This document shows positions 14,602 through 18,974 of a DNA stretch of 18,974 bases, piece after piece. A program made the position numbers and the translations under genes. Location: NCBI GenBank assembly GCA_965263285.1, contig CBDHHD010000007.1, positions 1 through 18,974 of the forward strand. Reading direction: 5' to 3'. The stretch comes from JASGCP01 sp965263285. Lineage in GTDB: Bacteria; Bacteroidota; Bacteroidia; Chitinophagales; Chitinophagaceae. The notes beneath the pieces were generated by a model. That model did not search any database. It was given only the letters and a program-made list of their open reading frames with translations, and was not told the DNA's origin. The number at the start of each line of letters is the position of its first letter. Within the stretch, counting starts at the first letter, position 1.

Positions 14602-15473
14602 GTTTTCAACCTATACTATTTGGCAATTTAATTTCAACTGATAAGGGTCCGGCACAATATTTGTATTTGGACTTGGGTCCGGGTATTTCTCTTACGCAAA
14701 ATACTACTGATTTTAGGAGGGTAACTCTTTCTTTTAGCGGTTCGGCTTCTTCTGTGTATGTTGATGGTGTAACGATTGTGGGTAGTGGTACTCAACCAGC
14801 ACCTTTTAAAGTCGGTCTTGTACCTATATTAAGCGGAGGAACAGGGATAAACACAGCACCTACACTTGGTCAGTTTTTGGTAGGTAATGCAAGTGGTTCT
14901 TATAATTATCAAAAACTAAACGCAGGGACAAATGTAACTATAACTTACGATGCTTCAACAGGTCAACCGACAATAAATTCAACAGGCGGAGGTGGAGTTA
15001 CATATACTTTTGATCCTGCTTTCTTTACTAATACAAATAATACTATTTCGTTACTTGATAGCGGAATAACAAATGCTAAAATAAATAGTGTAGATTTTTC
15101 AAAAATAACAAATGTTCCTTATGGGACACCGCAAGGGATACCCAGATTAGATGCAAATAGTTTAGTGCAGTTAATTAATCTACCTTCTACAAGTTCAACG
15201 AGCAAAGGAGTAGCACAAGTAGATGGAACAACGATAACGTCAAGTGCTAATACTGTTATATCTGTTTCGCAAGATGGAATTAAAACGATAGTATATAATC
15301 TAATAAACCAAATATTATTAGTAGCAGGAACCATAACAAAAACAAGTGATGATGTTAATAAACAAATAACATTAACGGGGAGTGGTTCCGGTCCCACACC
15401 ACAGGCTTTTGATTATTCACTTACTGCTACTTGGGCAGATGGTAGCTGTATCCAAAGCATTCTATACGAGTGA
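14598..15473 (+). CDS. tail fibre/collar protein 1, N-terminal part (frame broken at about 15447)
   Basis: A 291-codon frame whose first 280 or so codons are fibre-like. LVPILSGGTGINTAPTLGQF, with LVGNASGSYNYQKLNAGTNVTIT after it, is the recurrent G-G-T-G...L-V-G-N-G fibre shaft motif. Then come ITNAKINSVDFSKITNVPYG, IPRLDANSLVQL and SKGVAQVDGTTITSSANTVI, all typical shaft segments. Gly/Ser linkers separate beta modules. The last residues (C-I-Q-S-I-L-Y-E) are noise: dropping the T at 15447 continues the protein as G-S-V-S-K-A-F-Y-T-S-E-A. It would form a baseplate-attached receptor-binding fibre. ATGA overlap with the LysM-like gene. Confidence 0.7.
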   Translation: MSFQPILFGNLISTDKGPAQYLYLDLGPGISLTQNTTDFRRVTLSFSGSASSVYVDGVTIVGSGTQPAPFKVGLVPILSGGTGINTAPTLGQFLVGNASGSYNYQKLNAGTNVTITYDASTGQPTINSTGGGGVTYTFDPAFFTNTNNTISLLDSGITNAKINSVDFSKITNVPYGTPQGIPRLDANSLVQLINLPSTSSTSKGVAQVDGTTITSSANTVISVSQDGIKTIVYNLINQILLVAGTITKTSDDVNKQITLTGSGSGPTPQAFDYSLTATWADGSCIQSILYE

Positions 15474-15759
15474 GGCTTCTGTATCTTATTCAGCAGTGGC
15501 AACAAATGGAAGTATTACAGGTACTATTTCTGTTGTAGGTGTTCAAAATGGTTCTAATATATTCAATTTGGCAACAGCTACAGGCTCTCCAGTTATAACT
15601 GATTTCGTAGATGCTATAACAATCAACGCATCTATACAGGGAACAGGTACACAGGGAGCGGGACAAATAACAGTGAACAAATCAACGCAATTAACTGTAT
15701 TCAGTCCCATTTTCTATTTCTGTGGAACGCAACCAGCTAATGTTACAATCTATGGTTAG
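15448..15759 (+). pseudogene. tail fibre protein 1, middle part in a second frame
   Basis: Continues fibre 1 in the +1 frame. The text V-S-K-A-F-Y-T-S-E-A-S-V-S-Y-S-A-V-A-T-N runs on through beta-rich repeats (INASIQGTGTQGAGQITVNK) to N-V-T-I-Y-G. The stop TAG at 15757-15759 follows. One T fewer in TT 15756-15757 would give Y-G-S-L-G-T-A-P-Q and join the third piece. The frame opens upstream of 15448 but those codons do not look like protein. Confidence 0.6.
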
Positions 15760-15979
15760 CTTAGGAACAGCACCGCAAGCAACAAATACTTTTCAAGTGG
15801 CATCGGGTACTGTGGGAGGTGGTATTTATTTTGCAACGACAGGCACTGTAACTTCTATTATACAACAAGGCTTCTCGGTTACTTTCGCAAGGGTAGGCTC
15901 TATAACCTATACTCCCGGAAATGTAACCTATAACCTTTGGCAGATGACAGGTACCACTTATCAAGTCCTTTCTCAATAA
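15758..15979 (+). pseudogene. tail fibre protein 1, C-terminal part in a third frame
   Basis: The remaining 73 codons read S-L-G-T-A-P-Q-A-T-N-T-F-Q-V-A-S-G-T-V-G and end W-Q-M-T-G-T-T-Y-Q-V-L-S-Q with TAA. The piece is rich in Thr and Gly with alternating strands, like the end of a fibre head. With both breaks repaired, fibre 1 would be about 460 residues (14598-15979). A new start follows 18 bp later. Confidence 0.6.
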
Positions 15980-15997
15980 CTTTAAACATACAATAAT

Positions 15998-16063
15998 ATG
16001 GCAATAGTTTTTAATCCATCGCAACAGTTACAAAGGTTTATTACCAGCAACGAATTTGACTGA
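15998..16063 (+). pseudogene. N-terminus of tail fibre protein 2, out of frame with its body
   Basis: After an A/T leader (CATACAATAATATG) a 21-codon frame starts M-A-I-V-F-N-P-S-Q-Q-L-Q and then runs into TGA. Removing one A from AAA 16032-16034 gives Q-Q-L-Q-G-L-L-P-A-T-N-L-T-D-A-P and joins the long body frame. So this is the true start of the second fibre gene, not a separate peptide gene. Confidence 0.6.
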
Positions 16064-17543
16064 TGCTCCACAAATGCAACAGTCTTTACCTCTTCGAGGT
16101 GCTACTAATCCTGATGCAACTACTGTGGTTGATTTCGTGGGGAGATATTACATAAACACAACGGCGTTTACCCTTTGGTATTGCTCATCTCTTTCACCTA
16201 CTACTTGGCAACAAATAGCAGGTGGTGGTGGTTCAAATCCTCCTTTTACAATAGCAACGGTTGATCCTGCGAGCTCCACAGTAGGCGTAGTAGGTTCGGC
16301 TATATATAACACTGTGGATAATAAGCTATGGATATGTATTTATGTAAATACAGGCACTCCAACTACTTATACATGGCAGTCTCCTTCTACTGCTGGTAGT
16401 GGCGATGCAGTAGGTAGAACGAATATTATTTTTCCATTTAATCCACAAGTATCTCCTATTAGTTATGTTGTTTCTCCTGCTACAATAAATAACAGAATTG
16501 TGGTAAACATGCCTCTAATTGGATCTTCTAACCTATACTCTCCGGCAACAGGTGATGGTTTGATTAACGGGGTAACCTACATAAAAAGTAATACAACTCT
16601 GCAAACCTATGGCAATAGTATTTCTTTTCCTACTTCACTTACTGCGGGGCAATATTTAGTAAACTTATATGTAAACTCACCAGTATTTACAATTAGAGTA
16701 ACTTCTAATATAGCACTTCAAGCAAGTAATTTTGCATTAAGAGTAGGTATCGGTAAAACACAAGCAATAACTGATACCGAGAACCCTCTTGATGATGGAT
16801 ATGTTTGGATAGTTTTTGACAAGCCAAGTGGTACTTCGGATAATTTCATCCCAGCAGTTAAGCAACCTGTTATTATAGTAACGGCAGTAGCGGGGCAAAC
16901 TAATCAATACGACATTGCAATAACAGGCGGAGAATGGGTAGGTAGTAGTTATTCTAATGATAGATCATTTACTGGAAGTAATGATGAATATTGTATTTTC
17001 ATAGGTATTGTGCCACTTAATTCAGCATTACTTACAATAGTTTCTATTACTAATTTTATAAGTGGTTCGGCTTTAGTTGATATAACTCTTAATGGTGTTG
17101 CAGGTGGTGGAGGAGGTGGTGGCGACTTAACAGGAGAATGTACTGTTGTTACAACAGTTGATCCTGGTAACAATAATTTTCCAATAGGTAGTCCTTATAT
17201 TGTTGCTAATAGTCAAAATACTTTGGCGATACCTATCCCTTTGAATTCCATGACAAATGACTATACTTATTTTGCGGGTAGTGGGTATATAGGAACAACG
17301 AGATATATTAGAAGTACAGGGCAAAGGACTATTTACGGGGACTCAATGGTGTTTCCAACTTCGTTAATAGCTCAAAAATATAATGCTTATACATCTCTAA
17401 AAAATATTAATTGCACGGTTAGAGTTACTTGTGCTACTAATCCAGGTACTAATTGGATAAGCGAATTTACAATTTGTCCTAAATCGGTAGCTACTAAATT
17501 TATTGAATCCTGTAGGGAACGGAAATGCGTGGAATCCATTTGA
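16035..17543 (+). CDS. tail fibre protein 2, body
   Basis: A long frame of about 500 codons; the nominal TTG at 16056 is not a convincing start, and the real one is at 15998 through a one-base break. The N-terminal part carries two related strand motifs, VGRYYINTTAFTLWYCSS (from 16137) and VGSAIYNTVDNKLWICIY (from 16290), each closing in a T-x-W. Two large homologous modules follow, each ending in a Gly-rich linker. Composition (Gly, Thr, Ser, Asn, almost no Lys/Arg) and modular repeats are those of a trimeric receptor-binding fibre. The frame fails at about 17507 within the second module (F-I-E-S-C-R-E-R is noise), and the protein continues through two more frame changes. Confidence 0.7.
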   Translation, partial: GLLPATNLTDAPQMQQSLPLRGATNPDATTVVDFVGRYYINTTAFTLWYCSSLSPTTWQQIAGGGGSNPPFTIATVDPASSTVGVVGSAIYNTVDNKLWICIYVNTGTPTTYTWQSPSTAGSGDAVGRTNIIFPFNPQVSPISYVVSPATINNRIVVNMPLIGSSNLYSPATGDGLINGVTYIKSNTTLQTYGNSISFPTSLTAGQYLVNLYVNSPVFTIRVTSNIALQASNFALRVGIGKTQAITDTENPLDDGYVWIVFDKPSGTSDNFIPAVKQPVIIVTAVAGQTNQYDIAITGGEWVGSSYSNDRSFTGSNDEYCIFIGIVPLNSALLTIVSITNFISGSALVDITLNGVAGGGGGGGDLTGECTVVTTVDPGNNNFPIGSPYIVANSQNTLAIPIPLNSMTNDYTYFAGSGYIGTTRYIRSTGQRTIYGDSMVFPTSLIAQKYNAYTSLKNINCTVRVTCATNPGTNWISEFTICPKSVATKFIESCRERKCVESI

Positions 17544-17850
17544 GCTTACCAGCAGGTAATGACAACGATAGTTTAATGCTAGTTGCTCCTACTATTACTG
17601 TAACACCAGTTGCAGGACAAACAAATAAATACGATATAAATATAAGCGGTGGAGAGTGGTATATGGCTTCATTATCTGCAACAAATGGCTATACAGGAAG
17701 TACAACTGAGTTCTTATCTTATTTGACAATTTATAATACGGCTGTTATTATTACTGCAATAGAAAATCCAACCACTTACAATAGCTTCAGCAATGGTACA
17801 TTTTCTTTGAGTATTAATTTGAACGGCGTAGGTGGTGGCAGTGGAAGTAG
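16401..17850 (+). repeat. tandem pair of ~240-codon fibre modules
   Basis: Unit 1 (about 16401-17120) and unit 2 (about 17121-17850) have parallel landmarks. These are NNRIVVNMPL/QNTLAIPIPL, QTYGNSISFPTSL/RTIYGDSMVFPTSL, VAGQTNQYDIAITGGEW/VAGQTNKYDINISGGEW, and DITLNGVAGGGGGGG/SINLNGVGGGSGSS. They have diverged strongly elsewhere, so the duplication is old. The unit ends are set by the Gly-rich linkers. Confidence 0.65.
17506..17547 (+). pseudogene. short bridging segment of fibre 2 in another frame
   Basis: Between the body and the right-hand part, the third frame reads N-P-V-G-N-G-N-A-W-N-P-F-E-L. This matches N-P-L-D-D-G-Y-V-W-I-V-F-D-K at the same place of the first module. The homology shows that two nearby indels, about 40 bp apart, move the frame 0 to +1 to +2 here. 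Confidence 0.55.
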
Positions 17851-18974
17851 CTATGTTCCAACATCACCAAAAGGAACAATCTCTATTTCGGGTACGGCTA
17901 ACAATGAATTAGATATTGCGCAACAAGGAGCTGTAAACAATCAAGTGTTAGCTTGGAATGAGGCCAATGGAAGATTTGAGCCTTCTACTATTTCAACAAC
18001 ACAAGTACAGTCTGATTATTCAATCACAGATACTGCTCAAGCATCGTTTATTAAAAACAAGCCACGATGGAGTAGCGGAACGGCGACAGCACCTACTGCA
18101 ACTGATGGTAACATATATATACAATACAATAGAAACGCAGGAGGAATACCCGTTGATATGAATTTGCAAAATAATGTAAATGGTACATACTCGGCAAATC
18201 AATCGGTTACCGATTTGATTGAAAACTTGTGTTTTAATCTAATTAGAAATATCTCATTTACAGGGATAAAGGGAATTGACTTTAACTCTAATTTCGCAGT
18301 TGATAATAATCTTGGTACTAATACTTCTGCTAATGCAACAACAGTATTGTATTACATAAACAAAGGTTTAATAACCATTACACTTGCTAATGTAACAGGT
18401 TTGCAAGATGCATATTTTATTACTCGTTATTACGCAAACCAAACAATTCAATACACAACAACTGGAAACTTAACTTGGCAAATAAATATTTTATCTTATA
18501 CTAAGATAGGGACAGATGCTACTATCGTAGCGGTGCTTGACAATGCAACTAATGTGTATAATCAATCGGTAACTACTTTATTAGCTCTCGGAGGTACGGC
18601 AACAAACAGCGTAATTACTTTCACTGGGGCTACTATTATAAATAATATGTTTGGCTCTTTCGGAGAATATAACAATGCCATAACGAATAATTATTTATAT
18701 TTCAATTCAAATGGTCAAGTTATAAGCAATCCTTTACCTATTGCTACGACATCTGTACAAGGTATTGCTAATTTTACTTCAAGTAACGGTAATTTATTAA
18801 TAAATGCTGGTTCGGTTAGTTTAGCAAATGCTTTTAATCTATTATCTCTTATCATAAGTGGAGTAGGTTCTTTCATAAGACTTTCTGGTATAACATCTGC
18901 ATCTGTTCTTGGTACCGATGCAAACGGAAATGTGATAGCAGGGACTCTACCTATTGCTACAAGTAGCGTGTTAG
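17546..18974 (+). CDS. tail fibre protein 2, continuation, open at the right edge
   Basis: From 17546 the frame (L-P-A-G-N-D-N-D-S-L-M-L-V) stays open for over 470 codons to the end of the window, so the gene is incomplete here. It finishes the second module (TPVAGQTNKYDINISGGEW, then a Gly-rich linker at about 17829-17850). It then carries shaft motifs well known in fibres: VQSDYSITDTAQASFIKNKP, with RWSSGTATAPTATDGNIYIQ after it, and the block PLPIATTSVQGIANFTSSNG, which recurs as T-L-P-I-A-T-S-S-V-L at the edge. A stretch with FTGIKGIDFN and LVYYI-like strands is a beta domain of unknown type. The tip with any receptor-binding or variable domain lies beyond the window. Confidence 0.7.
18731..18974 (+). 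repeat. fibre shaft repeat with a 213 bp period
   Basis: P-L-P-I-A-T-T-S-V (from 18731) recurs as T-L-P-I-A-T-S-S-V (from 18944), 71 codons later, at the right edge. Fibre shafts often repeat such P-I-A-T-x-S-x-x-G-I-A units. Only one full period is visible. Confidence 0.4.

Noticed and set aside
14598..17550. Phase variation of fibres by slipped-strand repeats
   Set aside because: The tracts at the breaks are only 2-4 bases long or absent, much shorter than known phase-variable homopolymers, and the breaks are many and scattered.
17958..18161. 67-codon plus-strand frame inside the right-hand fibre segment
   Set aside because: The overlapping fibre frame is open over this whole stretch and carries known shaft motifs; the short frame has no protein-like pattern.
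15382..18974. Diversity-generating retroelement variable region in the fibres
   Set aside because: I see no template repeat, reverse transcriptase or adenine-rich mirrored copy in the window. The C-terminus of fibre 2, where such a region would lie, is outside it.

Overview
The window reads as the virion-structure module of a contractile-tailed, Mu/P2-like phage or prophage of a Bacteroidota host. Three things point to the host group. The DNA is AT-rich (by eye about one third G+C). Nearly all genes start after an A/T-rich leader with no Shine-Dalgarno sequence. The one good intergenic promoter has the Bacteroidota form TTTG-N20-TAnnTTTG. TAA, TAG and TGA are all used as stops, so nothing suggests a recoded genetic code. 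No host gene, integrase, transposase, tRNA or rRNA is visible, so prophage and free phage cannot be told apart here.

Layout. (1) 1-274: 3' end of a Mu gpF-like minor head protein. (2) 271-660: one gene on the opposite strand (DUF1617-like), backed by a divergent promoter region at 654-693. (3) 718-1646: virion morphogenesis (Mu gpG-like) and tail-terminator-like genes. (4) 1653-4424: an early baseplate block with a J-like wedge protein, a second protein carrying a carbohydrate-binding-like module, and an unknown beta-rich protein frameshifted near its end. (5) 4435-7362: ClpP-type head protease with scaffold, major capsid protein, and a small gene that duplicates one internal domain of the capsid protein. 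(6) 7367-10130: sheath, tube, a small unknown gene, and tail assembly chaperones with a probable programmed -1 frameshift on an A9 run. (7) 10123-11643: a tape measure gene broken by several indels. (8) 11648-14601: DUF6046-like protein, hub, spike, gp25/gp46-like wedge and LysM/gpX-like protein. (9) 14598-18974: tail fibre genes with several frame breaks; the last runs off the right edge.

The genes form one co-directional late operon with 1-25 bp gaps or ATGA/TAATG overlaps. Protease, scaffold and capsid protein build the head. Sheath, tube, chaperones, tape measure and terminator build the tail. J, wedge, hub, spike and LysM proteins form the baseplate carrying the fibres. About a dozen frame breaks are confined to the tape measure, the fibres and one baseplate-block gene. 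They mean either a decaying prophage or locally poor consensus sequence. The most unusual items are the free-standing capsid-domain paralogue, the antisense gene with back-to-back promoters, and the baseplate genes split on both sides of the head/tail block.
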